DNA from: Halocaridina rubra
Taxonomy: Eukaryota; Arthropoda; Malacostraca; Decapoda; Atyidae
DNA: 22,500 nt
NCBI GenBank assembly: GCA_037179515.1
Contig: JAXCGZ010019159.1
Coordinates: 1-22,500 of the forward strand
Direction: 5' to 3'
A program made the position numbers and the translations under genes. Positions 12,391 to 22,500 of this stretch are shown here, piece by piece; within the stretch, counting starts at the first letter, position 1; every line of letters starts with the position of its first letter. The notes beneath the pieces were generated by a model, which worked only from the letters and a program-made list of their open reading frames with translations, ran no database searches and was not told where the DNA came from.

Positions 12391-13180
12391 GAGTGGTCAG
12401 AAAATGGCTAATGAAATTCAGGACTGTACTTCAAAATATAAGGTAATGAAAGTGGGTACAAATGCGAGAAGACCCAAGCTTGGATACTCAGTAGCAGGTG
12501 CAGAACTTCAAGAGAGGGAGAATGAGAGATTTAGGAATAAACATATTAGCAGATTTGTATCCGGGAATGCACATCAATGGCATAGTTAGGACTGGATATG
12601 TTTTCTTAGCAAATGTAAGGGTAGCCTTCAGGCACATGGACAAGGAAATGTTCAGAAATAATTATACTGCTTATGTGAGGCCAAACTTGAATATGCAGCA
12701 CCCTTTAGAATGCACTCTTGAAAAAGTATATAAATAAGCAGTAAAAGTTTCAAAGACATGCTACGAAACTGGTGCTAGAAATACGCAATCTCGTTGATGA
12801 AGAGAGGCTGAGAAAATTAGACTTACCATCACTCGAAGCTAGAAGAATGAGGAGGGAAAGCTGACGGTTTTTAAAGTTCCTTCATGTTTTGACAGAGTGG
12901 ATAGGGATCGATAATATGATATGACTGGCTCTAAAACTAGAGGTCCTAGTCTGATGCTTCGTATGAAAACTTCTTTGCAGGATGTAAGGAAGTACTTTTT
13001 TAGTGTAAGAATAGTTGATGACTGGAATTCGCTGAGCGAGGAGGTTATTCATGCTCACTTAATTCATAGTTTTAAGCACAAATATGATAAGTATCAATGA
13101 GTATACAACTGAAACAGACCAGGAGACGGGGAGTTACGAACATAGCGCACAATTAAGTAATTACAATTAGGTAATTACAT
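12391..13180 (+). mobile_element. LINE B copy 2 (CR1/L2-like non-LTR), decayed
   Basis: It starts within the region equivalent to 7230 of copy 1 (GAGTGGTCAGAAAATGGCTA), so it is more 5'-truncated and lacks all RT catalytic motifs. Pieces in different frames read SKYKVMKVGTNARRPKLGY (12404 frame), RDLGINILADLYPGMHING and VAFRHMDKEMFRNNYTAYVR (12498 frame), and then HATKLVLEIRNLVDEERLRK and later pieces with further shifts. It keeps a C-terminal stretch lost from copy 1, including WNSLSEEVIHAHLIHSFKHK, ending DKYQ and TGA at about 13100. The 3' stem-loop is damaged, and AATTAGGTAATTAC occurs near 13165. It has the same orientation as copy 1. Confidence 0.85.
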
Positions 13181-13307
13181 ACCACACAGAAATGTGATGC
13201 GAAATCAATAATTTCTACACTGCTTTAATTAATATTTCATTCTTTTCTTCATTAGCATACACAAAAATAATCTGGGTAAAGCAATTAGATTTTTATTTCA
13301 CACATAC

Positions 13308-13310
<3 letters not shown>

Positions 13311-13389
<79 letters not shown>
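13311..13389. repeat. (AT)n microsatellite
   Basis: About 79 bp of perfect AT, about 130 bp beyond the end of LINE B copy 2. Confidence 0.97.
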
Positions 13390-13392
<3 letters not shown>

Positions 13393-14060
13393 AACCTTAA
13401 GTAGCAAATGCATTTTAATAATTAGGTTTTGCTTACAATTTCTAATAATAAGTAAAGGGGAAAAAAGCCCGACACAGATTACCAGCATATATAAGAAGAA
13501 AAAAAAAATTCTATCTCTAATGATAAAGCGTTAATGTTTCATATTTTTGCGAGTATAGAATCTATAGTAGAAAATCAAATAACTATAATAGAAATTAATA
13601 GTAATTATAAAAAAAAAACTAAAAATTTATGTCCTGTATGGTAAGCCTTCGTGTGTCAAGAGTAGGTCCCTGTATGCATATGTCGCCATCTAAAGATATT
13701 ACTATAATCTATAATCTTTCTACTTTTATCGATGGCTTTTCTCATATTCATATGGGATCCCTATTTTGCAACAGCCTCGTGGAGAGTATTGGTAGGTTTA
13801 GCTTAAAATTTTACGGCAGGATATACTTCCTGATTCCACCCCTCTCCATTGATATGTGCTTGGCACTAGCATTGATTGAGATTACATCATTATGTCATTA
13901 TGATCAAGAAAGATAAAAAAAACAAAACAAAAAACGAAAATTGGTTATGGAATCTAAGTTCTGAATCCCAAGACTCAAGGCACCACCAATGTCCGTTCAC
14001 CACTCAAGGGCCATTATTTAAGTGACAAAACAGGCACTTACTTGTTAGCCAAGAAGAGGC
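13390..14060. other. Unassigned AT-rich sequence with a 95-codon open frame
   Basis: The frame at 13629-13916 (plus) encodes a peptide I do not recognise. It is hydrophobic in places but has no clear signal peptide or domain. Nothing else in the stretch is identifiable. Most likely this is a chance ORF. Confidence 0.3.
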
Positions 14061-14079
14061 AGTGCAGCCAATACATCTT

Positions 14080-15242
14080 TCAGAACAAAATATATGACTG
14101 CATCTCCACAATGACATAGAAGAACGTAATATATAATCACATCTCCAATACGTTATTGAGGAACCAAATTTATTAATCGAATCTCAATTATGCCATCAAA
14201 CAACGAAATTATAATCACATCTCCATTATGCCATCAGAGGTCAAAGCATGTAAGCATCCCTTTTATGCTACCAAAGTCGAAATCTATAATTACATCCATA
14301 ATGCTATCAAAGTACTAAATTGATAATGTCCACTACATTATCTTAAATAAAAGCTATATAAAAATCTGTATCATGACACCAAAGAATGTAGATTATAACT
14401 GAATCTCCATTAAGTTATCAAAGACCTAAGACTGTAATCATATCTCCCTAAAGATCAAAGACAATATGCATATCATATTGCCTATATGTGATTTAAGAGC
14501 GATATTCATAATCATATCCGATGTGTCATCATTTAAGGAATTTTATCATCACGCTTCAGTAATGCTACAAAGAAGGAAATTATATAATCACATTTGTCAT
14601 TGTGCTCTTAATAAATGGATTTATAATTATTTGTAATTATATCACCTGGAAGCTATCATAATGTGAAGCTACAGTCATTGCAACATTATAATCTCACAGT
14701 GTATTATTTTACAGATCCAATATTGATATCACTCTCACATGGTAAAATTCATCATCATATCTACAATCTTCCATCAAAGAGTAATTGTATTCACATTTTC
14801 ACTACTCTTGCCATAAAATAAACAGTCACATCACTATTTTATCTATCGGAATACCAAATTCATAATCACATCTCTCTTATGCTTTGCAAATATCAGAATT
14901 CTATAATAATTTCCACATCTGAAATTAAATAGGGCATATTCATAATCACATTTCCACTATTTCATCGATGTGCAGTATTTATAATCACAGATTTATGCCA
15001 TTAAAGAACATATATATAATTAATCACATCTCCACTATGTGATCAAAAGAGTGAAACTTACAATAATCATATCTTTATTATGTTATCAAAGATTAGGCTG
15101 TTATATCGCGTCTCCATATTGTCATCAAAAGAGCGAAATTTATGATCTCATAATGATGTTGCCAAAGAATAAATCACATCTTCATTATGTACTTGCAGAC
15201 GAATATTTATAATCACATTACTATGCTACTACAGGCCAAAAA
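14080..15242. repeat. Degenerate minisatellite, unit about 40 bp (left part)
   Basis: Variants of a unit reading roughly AAATTATAATCACATCTCCA then TTATGCCATCAAAGAAC repeat along the stretch. Successive AATCACATC-type cores at about 14136, 14176, 14214, 14253, 14289 and 14336 are spaced 40, 38, 39, 36 and 47 bp. About 30 units are implied. Units are strongly diverged, with indels, so the array is old. It is split by SINE copy S1b and continues after it. Confidence 0.8.
15234..15242. repeat. Target-site duplication of S1b, left
   Basis: GGCCAAAAA here is repeated exactly at 15516-15524, immediately outside the element. Confidence 0.8.
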
Positions 15243-15515
15243 AATATGAATTTGACACCAGGACGGGCAAGGAAAATTACCCTAATCGGGCACTGGCACT
15301 AAAAAATATAAAACAATAGAGAAACAGAGATGAGGTGTTGTGACTAGAAAGATGTGATGGGATGAGAAGAAATTTGTAACGAATACGCCAGTATATTCGA
15401 CGTAGATGTAGGCATAGGAAAAGAACAGTAACTGAAGGAGAACTTAACATCGAGCTGTCCTGGCCATTCCAAAAGACCCTCGGTTGTAGTATCACAACGG
15501 GCGAATGGTGCCAAG
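15243..15515 (-). mobile_element. SINE-like element S1, copy b, with 9-bp target-site duplication
   Basis: On the minus strand it starts TTGGCACCATTCGCCCGTTG near 15513 and ends GCCCGTCCTGGTGTCAAATT plus a short A/T tail near 15243. It is flanked by GGCCAAAAA at 15234-15242 and 15516-15524. The minus-strand site begins with a T-run, as expected for LINE-type endonuclease cleavage. About 270 bp, apparently full length. It is a non-coding retrotransposed element inserted into the minisatellite. Confidence 0.85.
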
Positions 15516-15745
15516 GGCCAAAAACGATAATAATTTCACAATACATAACTAATGAGCATAATTTATAATAGCGTTATGTAATAAAAATAAAATGTATGAT
15601 CACGACATTACGTGGTCAAAAGAGCTATAATTATAACTTTAGTATGCTATCAAAGAATAAATTGTATGATCACATTTCCATTATCTGATCAAAGAACAAA
15701 CATAATCATATCCTCATTGCGCTATCAAAACGCTGACAATAATGA
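15516..15745. repeat. Degenerate minisatellite, right part
   Basis: After the right target-site duplication the unit pattern resumes, for example TGTATGATCACATTTCCATT followed by ATCTGATCAAAGAACAAA, and CATAATCATATCCTCATTG followed by CGCTATCAAA. Confidence 0.75.
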
Positions 15746-15942
15746 ATAACAGTTATTAAGCATTAAACGGATTGGATATTATCAGCGTTCTTCGATGGAC
15801 TGTTTTTTTCTATCTGTAACAAGTAGAACTCAAATTAGAAAAAAAAAAAAAAAAGTTTTTTGTAAAAATGCAGTGGCATACTTTGAGTACATCTGTCATC
15901 CAAATTTATATATTTTTCTTTTATATATGTATTTTTATGAGT

Positions 15943-16150
15943 ATGACATCGGAACAAGCAAAGAAAATTACCCTTATTAGACCCGAGGGAAAAAAAATAG
16001 AAAAGCAAAGAGAAACAGAGCTGAGGAGTGTTATGACTAGTTACATGTGAGGTGGTAATAAAAGATGTGAAACGAATACTCCAAAATATTCGTTGTAGAT
16101 GTAGGCATACGAAAAGAACCGTAACTTAACATAGCGCTGTCTGTAATGCG
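15943..16150 (-). mobile_element. SINE-like element S1, copy c
   Basis: The reverse complement aligns to S1b through the middle and 3' regions: TTAAGTTACGGTTCTTTTCG, TATGCCTACATCTACAACGA, CTCAGCTCTGTTTCTCTTTG, and the tail TAAGGGTAATTTTCTTTGC. It lacks the 5' head, with similarity stopping near 16150, so it is 5'-truncated or more decayed. It lies in the same orientation as S1b, about 430 bp away. Confidence 0.7.
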
Positions 16151-16183
16151 AATGGATCGTTGCTGGCGTCATACAAAGACTCA

Positions 16184-16428
16184 GGCCCGATTTCTTAAAC
16201 AGTTTAAACCTAGGATACCATATTGTTAGTTAGCTAGATACACACAAATGGATTTCATAAACGCCTCTGACGCGGTTCTGTGCATGGCTAGGATCCCGTA
16301 TTAGGATCCCGTACGGGATCCTAGCCATACACAGAACCGCGTCAGATGCGTTAATGAAATCCATTTGTGTGTGTCTAGCTAACTAACAATATGGTATCCT
16401 AGGTTTACATTGTTTAAGAACTCGGGCC
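16184..16428. mobile_element. 245-bp inverted-repeat (fold-back/MITE-like) element
   Basis: Two 117-bp arms (16184-16300 and 16312-16428) are reverse complements with 7 mismatches and no gaps by my hand alignment, separated by 11 bp. The ends are GGCCCGA...TCGGGCC. The centre holds a 20-bp perfect palindrome AGGATCCCGTACGGGATCCT (16303-16322). It has no coding capacity. No clean target-site duplication is seen; ACTCA lies immediately left (16179-16183) and 4 bp beyond the right end (16433-16437). The structure fits a MITE or fold-back DNA transposon. The superfamily is undetermined. Confidence 0.88.
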
Positions 16429-17148
16429 AATAACTCATAACAAATATTTAGGGTAAAATCACCTTCATTATTGACAGTGTTATATACAACTAATGAAATT
16501 TTCATTAAAATTGCCATCGTTATTATTATAAACAGGTTAAGTTTACTTGAAGATGAATAATCATACAAAGGCTGTTTTAGAATTTCAAAATCTGCGAGCA
16601 GTCATAGAATATCTTTTAAAATTAGACTAAGACAAAATATTTTTGTACTTTTCCTGTTCTGAAGTTTCTCCAGCGAAGGCATCTTAACATGGCAGATATT
16701 AAATCCCTCCTGAAATACAGTAATTAAACATCTCTCATAGGCACAACTTTCGATAATAATTACAGGAATCGATCCCCATGGAAAATATGAATCTCACCCT
16801 GTAATTATCAAGGAACCAATTAGTAGAAACCAGACATTAAAGTTAACAGACCAATCATCAGGTGTAGAAAACCCTTATGTAAATAAGCCACGATATAATC
16901 TGGACTCTAGAAGTGTACCAGACTATGTCCGTGAGGAGCATTATTCATGATTATATGTATTTTTTTCCCTTTTTATTGTGGAAAATAATGCCAAGTTCTC
17001 CTCCTATCTTACGATTATTATAAACTCATTATTCTTTTATAAAGTAAAAACTTCATACATTTAGTACTCAATAATACAGAAACATTACTTTCCATACTAT
17101 TTTTAAATTTTTTTATTGTTTCGTTGCCTAGAATAAAGAGATTTGAAA

Positions 17149-17150
<2 letters not shown>
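16429..17150. other. AT-rich unique sequence, no feature seen
   Basis: About 720 bp with no convincing open frame, repeat or RNA gene. Confidence 0.6.

Positions 17151-17219
<69 letters not shown>
17151..17219. repeat. (AT)n microsatellite
   Basis: About 69 bp of pure AT, ending directly at the AACCAAATAAGCACATTACA head of the rearranged 273-bp-family sequence. Confidence 0.97.
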
Positions 17220-17426
<207 letters not shown>

Positions 17427-17573
17427 GTGAAAACGAGACAAATAATTAAAAGATGTTTTTCCCGGAAAACCACTATCGCCTAGATAGTATAAAAACTGCT
17501 TAATTGGTTGCCAAAATATGCAGGAAAAAACCATGTACATAGTCTTAATAGTTATGAGCTATTTATCAGAGTT

Positions 17574-17576
<3 letters not shown>

Positions 17577-17665
<89 letters not shown>
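17577..17665. repeat. (GA)n microsatellite
   Basis: About 89 bp of perfect GA. Confidence 0.98.
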
Positions 17666-17668
<3 letters not shown>

Positions 17669-17732
17669 TTAAAAGAATATCTTACAACGTAGAATTTAGT
17701 TCGCGAGGAATGCACTGACTAAATTAGAAAGG

Positions 17733-17954
17733 GTGAAATTCTTATCCTTATGGAACCGATTGCCTCCAGCCAACACCATTTCACGTCTGAAGAAGGAGGA
17801 GTTAAGTCCAAAGACCGGTTTCCCTGGACTGCGGCAGCCGATCGCTTCCCGCCAGGCAATGAGGAAGACTGCGGAGCTGCTGACGAGGCATATTTGGAAT
17901 CAGACTGAAGTCAAGCCTACAAAATTTGCTCAACGCTATTGGTTACGCAAATGA
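17733..17954 (+). other. 73-codon open frame of unknown origin
   Basis: The segment 17690-17955 is visibly less AT-rich than its surroundings. The peptide begins MKFLSLWNRLPPANTISRLK and is rich in R, K and Q. LWNRLP resembles the LWNSLP motif near the C-terminus of many non-LTR RT proteins, but the residues after it do not match any family I recognise. There are no gene signals around it. It may be a retroelement fragment, an exon or chance. Confidence 0.2.
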
Positions 17955-18169
17955 TAAACAAAAATTGAAAGATAAGGGCTGAGGATATGTGTTCAGTAAT
18001 GACATGTATTGTGCAAATTTGCCTTTATATATAAAACATTTAAAAATAAAAACGAGATAAAGGGTGCAAAGATGAAAACACATATGACATGAAGTTATAA
18101 AGGAAGAAGCCAATTTAAGCTAGAAAGGACGAATAAGGGCTTAGTGTGATTGCGCAAATGAGAAGACAT

Positions 18170-18698
18170 ATGGAGAGGAAAAAAAAAAAGGGAACTGAGA
18201 GAGCACAAAAAACTTGCAATAATCGTTCACCAGAGAGAGAGAGAAAAAAAAAGTAGTACGAACGGAGAGGTCGGGGCGGAGAGAAAAAATGTTAAGAGCA
18301 AAATAGGAGAACTTTTAAGGAAAGTAATATGCAAAAAAAGAAACATATAAAGACGCAGCCTAGGGGGAGAGCATGAGGAAAAATAAAATTAGGTGTTGCA
18401 AAATATAACAGTTTAAGAAAATTAAAAGATAAGAGAAAAACGAAAAGGGGAATGAAGGCGGCAAAATAAGATAAAGCCTAAGAAGAAAGAAAAGACAAAA
18501 AACGAAACAGGTTCTAAATAAGAGAGCTTTTCAAAGCATAAAAAAGAGGGAACATGAACTAAGATACGAGGAGGTGGAGAAGGAAGAACAAGAATAAGAA
18601 TAAGGATAAATATAAGAATAAGAAAAAAATAAGAGAAGACGAAAAGAAGAAAAAGAAGAAGAAAAAGGAGGAGGAGGAGGAGGAGGAGGGGCAAAAGA

Positions 18699-18699
<1 letters not shown>
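18170..18699. repeat. Purine-rich strand (A/G-rich) region
   Basis: The plus strand is strongly A/G-biased over about 500 bp, with A-runs, GAGAGAGA near 18234, AAGAAGAAAAAGAAG near 18645 and (GGA)n at 18668-18690. It grades directly into (AAT)n and (GAA)n. Minus-strand L/S/F-rich frames are products of this bias. Confidence 0.75.
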
Positions 18700-19070
<371 letters not shown>

Positions 19071-19214
19071 ATGCCTAAAGCAACTGGTGTGTTGGTTGGT
19101 CTTCTCGGAATCTTCCAAGGTACTGATGAATGCCCAGCCGATTTACAAGCGTATCACGTACGCCATCAAATTAACTTGCAGGACTTCAAATTAGTAGGAG
19201 AGGGAAGCTGGTAG
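19071..19214 (+). other. 47-codon open frame after (GAA)n, unrecognised
   Basis: The ATG at 19071 directly follows the (GAA)n tract, which is itself open in this frame as poly-K. The peptide (MPKATGVLVGLLGIFQGTDE at its start) ends at TAG 19212. Composition is less AT-rich than the neighbourhood. I know of no match, and it is probably not a gene. Confidence 0.15.
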
Positions 19215-19652
19215 TCCGCGATGGCGAATTTGGCAAAATCTCTTGTGCGTTCGTTTGTAAGTAAGCACAAGCAGTCTGTGTGCGTGCGTGTATGTTTGTG
19301 CCAGTGCGTGCCCGGATTCCATCTGGCGGGACGCCCCAGGGGGTAACACACACGGTATGGGTGGATTCACTGCATAAACTGCATTCGCAGCAAGAGACTC
19401 CAAAACCCATTTGCAATGTGATCTCAAACACTTTTAAAAAAATCTTCCAGATACTCTAGATATAAGGCGATGACGGAATGTATATCATTTTTATCATTCG
19501 AAAATTTTCAAAAAGAGGAAATAAGTAGAGACAATATAGATTTTTTTTCATTATTTGGCTCTCCTGCACCATTATAGCTACCTGTTTTAACGCAAGTTAT
19601 TGTATTAACTAATATTTATTTAAAGCGAAGTTTAGGATGATCCACATAAAAT
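19215..19652. other. Mixed-complexity sequence, no gene identified
   Basis: It contains a G/T-rich stretch (TGTGTGCGTGCGTGTATG at 19277-19294) and a moderately GC-rich segment to about 19400. Three overlapping minus-strand frames (61-81 codons) exist, but none resembles a known protein. Confidence 0.35.
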
Positions 19653-19776
19653 TCCCCCTGAGGGGGAGGGAAAGAGTACCACCTCCGGGTTCCCCTTAGT
19701 GTCATAAAATTCAACTTTAAAAGAGTAAAGTTTTTGAGCTGATTCAGCCATCCCCCTTATTTACAGGGGGGGGGGT
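19653..19776 (+). repeat. Dispersed repeat R1, copy C (internally deleted)
   Basis: It begins TTCCCCCTGAGGGGGAGGG and continues AGAGTACCACCTCCGGGTTC, matching the first third of copies A and B. It then jumps to AAAGAGTAAAGTTTTT, GAGCTGATTCAGCCATCCCC and a terminal G-run of 9. The middle (GTCGACTAAATGAGGC to TGTATTTTCT) is mostly deleted. Confidence 0.6.
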
Positions 19777-20140
19777 TAAGTTTTCTTACTTTAGAGAGAT
19801 ATTATATACTGGAAATAAAAAAAAATAACTACAATTGAAATACTTTGCGTGTAAAGGTGTACTAACCTTCATAAACTCAATGCTTTCAGAGCCCGATTCC
19901 AACCCAGGAAGGGGCGAGTTCGACTTTCGAAAGTTGTTCACCGGAATCACATGCAAAAGTAGATCGCGGTAGTGTACCTTTTGTGGGTACTCCAGTTAAC
20001 TAGGCAGTCTCAGGGAGTACAACAGTGGATGTATGGAGCTTATGATAGTACACAATAAATATTACGTGTTCAAGCATATATATGGATAAAACTGCCCATT
20101 CAGCAGCTCTCAATATTAAAGTCTCATATTCAAAGTTTGT
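19777..20140. other. Unique sequence, no feature seen
   Basis: No open frame of note. A weak tRNA-like B-box resemblance near 19900 was considered and rejected. Confidence 0.55.
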
Positions 20141-20270
<130 letters not shown>

Positions 20271-20481
20271 TGCATGAGAGCAGGAGGAAGGACATTTTTG
20301 TCATTTTCGAAGCCGGAATAATAGTAGATACTGTTCCACAACAAGCTCTTTGCTTACAAAGGTGTATTTTAACAGGATCCGCTTAGTTGCCCGGCGCTAC
20401 CACACAAAAAGCGCCAAAAATAAGCATGACAATCGCATGCTCTGTAATGGAAACAATTAAAATGGAAATTCTCATTCGTGA

Positions 20482-20978
20482 GATTATTTTATTTTATTTT
20501 ATTAATTTATTGCGCCAAGGCGTCAGACATTACATGAGTTCATACAAATAATGCTTCAAATGGATACAAAACCAAGAGTTGAACATGGTTTACAGGGAGG
20601 TGTACATATTGATAAAACATTGCTGCATACTAACACACAACTCACAGTATGGCAGCACAGAGTACATTATATGCAAAAGTAAAGCTCAGAGAAACGCAGA
20701 ATGCACAAACAGAATTATACAGCAACATACAGAAAATATATGTATAATTCAATATAATTAATGGCCACCAAAGTGAGGATAACGAGCAAGAATAACATCA
20801 AGGTTGTCATCATTAAGTAAAAATGAGCAGATCTGTATTAAGTTCTGACCTCGTGGTAAAACATCTCTCACAGTGGGGCACTGAAGACAATAGTGGTCAA
20901 GAGTGTTAGCATTAGGATGGTCGCATAGTTTACAGGAGGTGTACTGTGGCATATCTAGAGTCTGGGAGACCTGCATTC

Positions 20979-20979
<1 letters not shown>
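20482..20979 (-). mobile_element. LINE C 3' end (non-LTR) with C-terminal zinc knuckle
   Basis: On the minus strand a frame enters from the (GA)n edge at 20979 and ends at TAA at 20758. The C-terminal peptide has CKLCDHPNANTLDHYCLQC, a C-x2-C-x9-H-x4-C motif, then PTVRDVLP and an LDVILARYPHFGG ending. C-terminal cysteine/histidine motifs of this spacing followed by CP are usual at the end of Jockey/R1-type LINE reverse transcriptases, after the RNase H or thumb region. The 3' UTR continues to about 20482 and ends in an (ATAAA)n-like tail (AATAAAATAAAATAAAATAA). The RT domain is missing: the element is cut by the (GA)n at 20980. Confidence 0.75.

Positions 20980-21063
<84 letters not shown>
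20980..21063. repeat. (GA)n microsatellite
   Basis: About 84 bp of perfect GA. It truncates the coding frame of LINE C. Confidence 0.98.
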
Positions 21064-21066
<3 letters not shown>

Positions 21067-21444
21067 CCCATTACGGTTTTCTTAGAGGAAGAGAACAACA
21101 TTCTTTCATAAATTCTTTTATTTACGATATTAACATCAAAACCAGTCGACAGAAACACTGATGGAAAAAGTGGATGTGTCAGGAAGTATAATGTATACCA
21201 TAACAATTCACAGAGATATACATATACATCAATGAGACTAATGAAAAACTATAACATGTATCCCGGTGCTTGTATTAATTTCTTTTATACATTCGTGCAT
21301 GCACACGCACACATTCTCATATATATGGACTGGGGAAAGGGGAGATTACTGATCAATTCTCTGATTAGAAACAGATATTGAAATGGAAACATTATACATT
21401 AAAATATGTCATTAATTATTATTTGCTTTCTTGCAGACCAGGTT
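21064..21444. other. AT-rich unique sequence, no feature seen
   Basis: Short CA-rich and AT-rich stretches only. No open frame or repeat that I can support. Confidence 0.6.
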
Positions 21445-21503
<59 letters not shown>

Positions 21504-21514
21504 TAATAATAAAT
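21445..21514. repeat. (AAT)n microsatellite
   Basis: About 70 bp of AAT with one C interruption near 21501. Confidence 0.95.
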
Positions 21515-21613
21515 AAGCTATATTTTTACACTAATGGTCAGTTTTCAGTTTATAATAAAATAATGTTACTCCACTTTCATACTTGATAATTATTATTCGG
21601 TAATTTTCTCGAA

Positions 21614-21747
<134 letters not shown>

Positions 21748-22029
21748 CCGGTACTGTTCAGCCTGTTCCCATTCCTGCAAGAGCTTTTACTTGAACACGC
21801 AATCTTGCCAATGCAAGCCAATTGTAATGCATTTATAATACCCTAAGGCTGACATACCCATAAGTCTTTTAAGTGCATTTCTCTTCCCACAAAAGAAGGC
21901 TGACACTATCGAAATAAGTCTAGAATCTGACCTGCCCGTATGTCATTCTGTCAGATAGAGAGAGATGACTTTTTCTTTTTGCATTACATTTTAGAACTCT
22001 TTAGGACTCTTATAAGTGCTTCTAGGCTA

Positions 22030-22141
<112 letters not shown>

Positions 22142-22330
22142 CCAGAATTTATTTCCTCTTTTTATGAATCTGGAAAAGTGGAGGATAAAATACTATCATA
22201 TATTTTATCTATTTATTTATTTACCCATTCCTTTTACTATTTTTACGAATACCTGATCTCAAAAGCATTATCAGTAGCAGTAGCAGCAAAATTTAGAACA
22301 GTAATACCTTCAAATGCCTTATAGCATAGT

Positions 22331-22500
22331 AACAGTTGATGTTAAATCTTCCTTCAGTTACGGTTCTGTTTCTATGCCTACAGCTACACTGAATATTCTT
22401 GGATATTCATTACACATCTTTTATCCCTTCACATCTGACAAGTCATTACACTCTCTATCTCTGTTTCTCTTTACTTTATGTATTTTCCGTGCCCAGGCCC
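22331..22500 (+). mobile_element. SINE-like element S1, copy d (runs off window)
   Basis: Begins ACAGTTGATGTTAAATCTTC and continues TTCTGTTTCTATGCCTACAG, CACATCTGACAAGTCATTAC, CTCTGTTTCTCTTTACTTT and CCGTGCCCAGGCCC, colinear with S1a and S1b. The 5' head (TGGCAC...GGTCTTTTGGA) is absent, and the 3' tail lies beyond the window. Confidence 0.75.

Noticed and set aside
14080..15745. The repeated ATCACATCTCC motif as a CRISPR array or a regulatory-site cluster
   Set aside because: Core and spacing are degenerate and the intervening sequence is also related, which is a decayed minisatellite pattern.
17722..17740. 18S rRNA fragment (GTGAAATTCTT match)
   Set aside because: Only about a dozen bases match and the flanking sequence does not follow rRNA.
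19166..19431. Three overlapping minus-strand frames of 61-81 codons
   Set aside because: Mutually overlapping frames with no recognisable domain or codon pattern; composition effect of a moderately GC-rich stretch.
19885..19935. tRNA-like sequence on the minus strand (GGGTTGGAATCGG)
   Set aside because: The B box has mismatches at key positions, and no A box is found at the right distance.
20370..20420. GGCGCT...AGCGCC hairpin with tRNA-like GTGGTAGCGCC on the minus strand
   Set aside because: It has a 6-bp stem only, without a B box; too little to call a feature, though it may be a decayed repeat end.

Overview
The window looks like non-coding, repeat-dominated nuclear DNA of an arthropod, most likely a decapod crustacean (shrimp, crab or crayfish). 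This is an inference from three things: very dense and very long simple repeats ((AT)n, (GA)n, (AAT)n, (GAA)n, (GT)n; about 2.9 kb, or 13% of the window, by my hand count), several decayed non-LTR retrotransposons, and tRNA-derived repeats. I find no intact gene, and no rRNA or functional tRNA gene. Most long open frames are low-complexity translations of microsatellites.

Layout. 1-2.3 kb: two (AT)n tracts, a dispersed C-start/G-end repeat (R1, copy A) and a small relic resembling the C-terminus of a hAT transposase. 2.3-3.6 kb: a minus-strand LINE relic (LINE A) that has lost the catalytic part of its reverse transcriptase. 3.6-4.7 kb: (AT)n(GT)n and (AAT)n tracts, R1 copy B, and an (AAT)n(ATT)n(AAT)n tract. 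4.7-4.9 kb: a short open segment with a CRE-like palindrome and a good 5' splice-site match, the only place that resembles a host exon. 5.67-6.70 kb: a long (AT)n followed by three exact-period 273-bp tandem units, each carrying a tRNA-like sequence on the minus strand, ending in a fold-back junction. 7.08-8.04 kb: a CR1/L2-like LINE (LINE B) whose 3' stem-loop end is duplicated and grades into (CA)n(TA)n. 8.18-9.96 kb: a SINE-like element (S1a), (AT)n, then the better-preserved LINE A copy with RT motifs but several lesions. 10.2-11.1 kb: (GA)n, (AT)n(GA)n and a large trinucleotide block. 11.3-11.6 kb: a tRNA-derived SINE. 12.4-13.2 kb: a second LINE B copy. 14.1-15.7 kb: a degenerate minisatellite of about 40 bp, split by a SINE (S1b) with a 9-bp target-site duplication. 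15.9-16.4 kb: another S1 copy and a 245-bp near-perfect inverted-repeat (MITE-like) element. 17.15-17.42 kb: a rearranged copy of the 273-bp family between two (AT)n tracts. 18.2-19.07 kb: a purine-rich strand ending in (AAT)n(GAA)n. 19.65 kb: R1 copy C. 20.5-21.0 kb: the 3' end of a third LINE (LINE C) with a C-terminal zinc-knuckle motif. 22.33 kb to the end: a fourth S1 copy, cut by the window edge.

The parts do not work as a pathway; they record transposition and repeat growth. The clearest relationships are these. S1 elements share their 3' tail with LINE A, which suggests LINE A machinery mobilised them. One S1 insertion is fully defined by its target-site duplication. Microsatellites repeatedly start at retroelement tails. 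The 273-bp tRNA-like family shows both tandem amplification and two inverted (snap-back) junctions. All family assignments were made by eye from motifs, without database searches.
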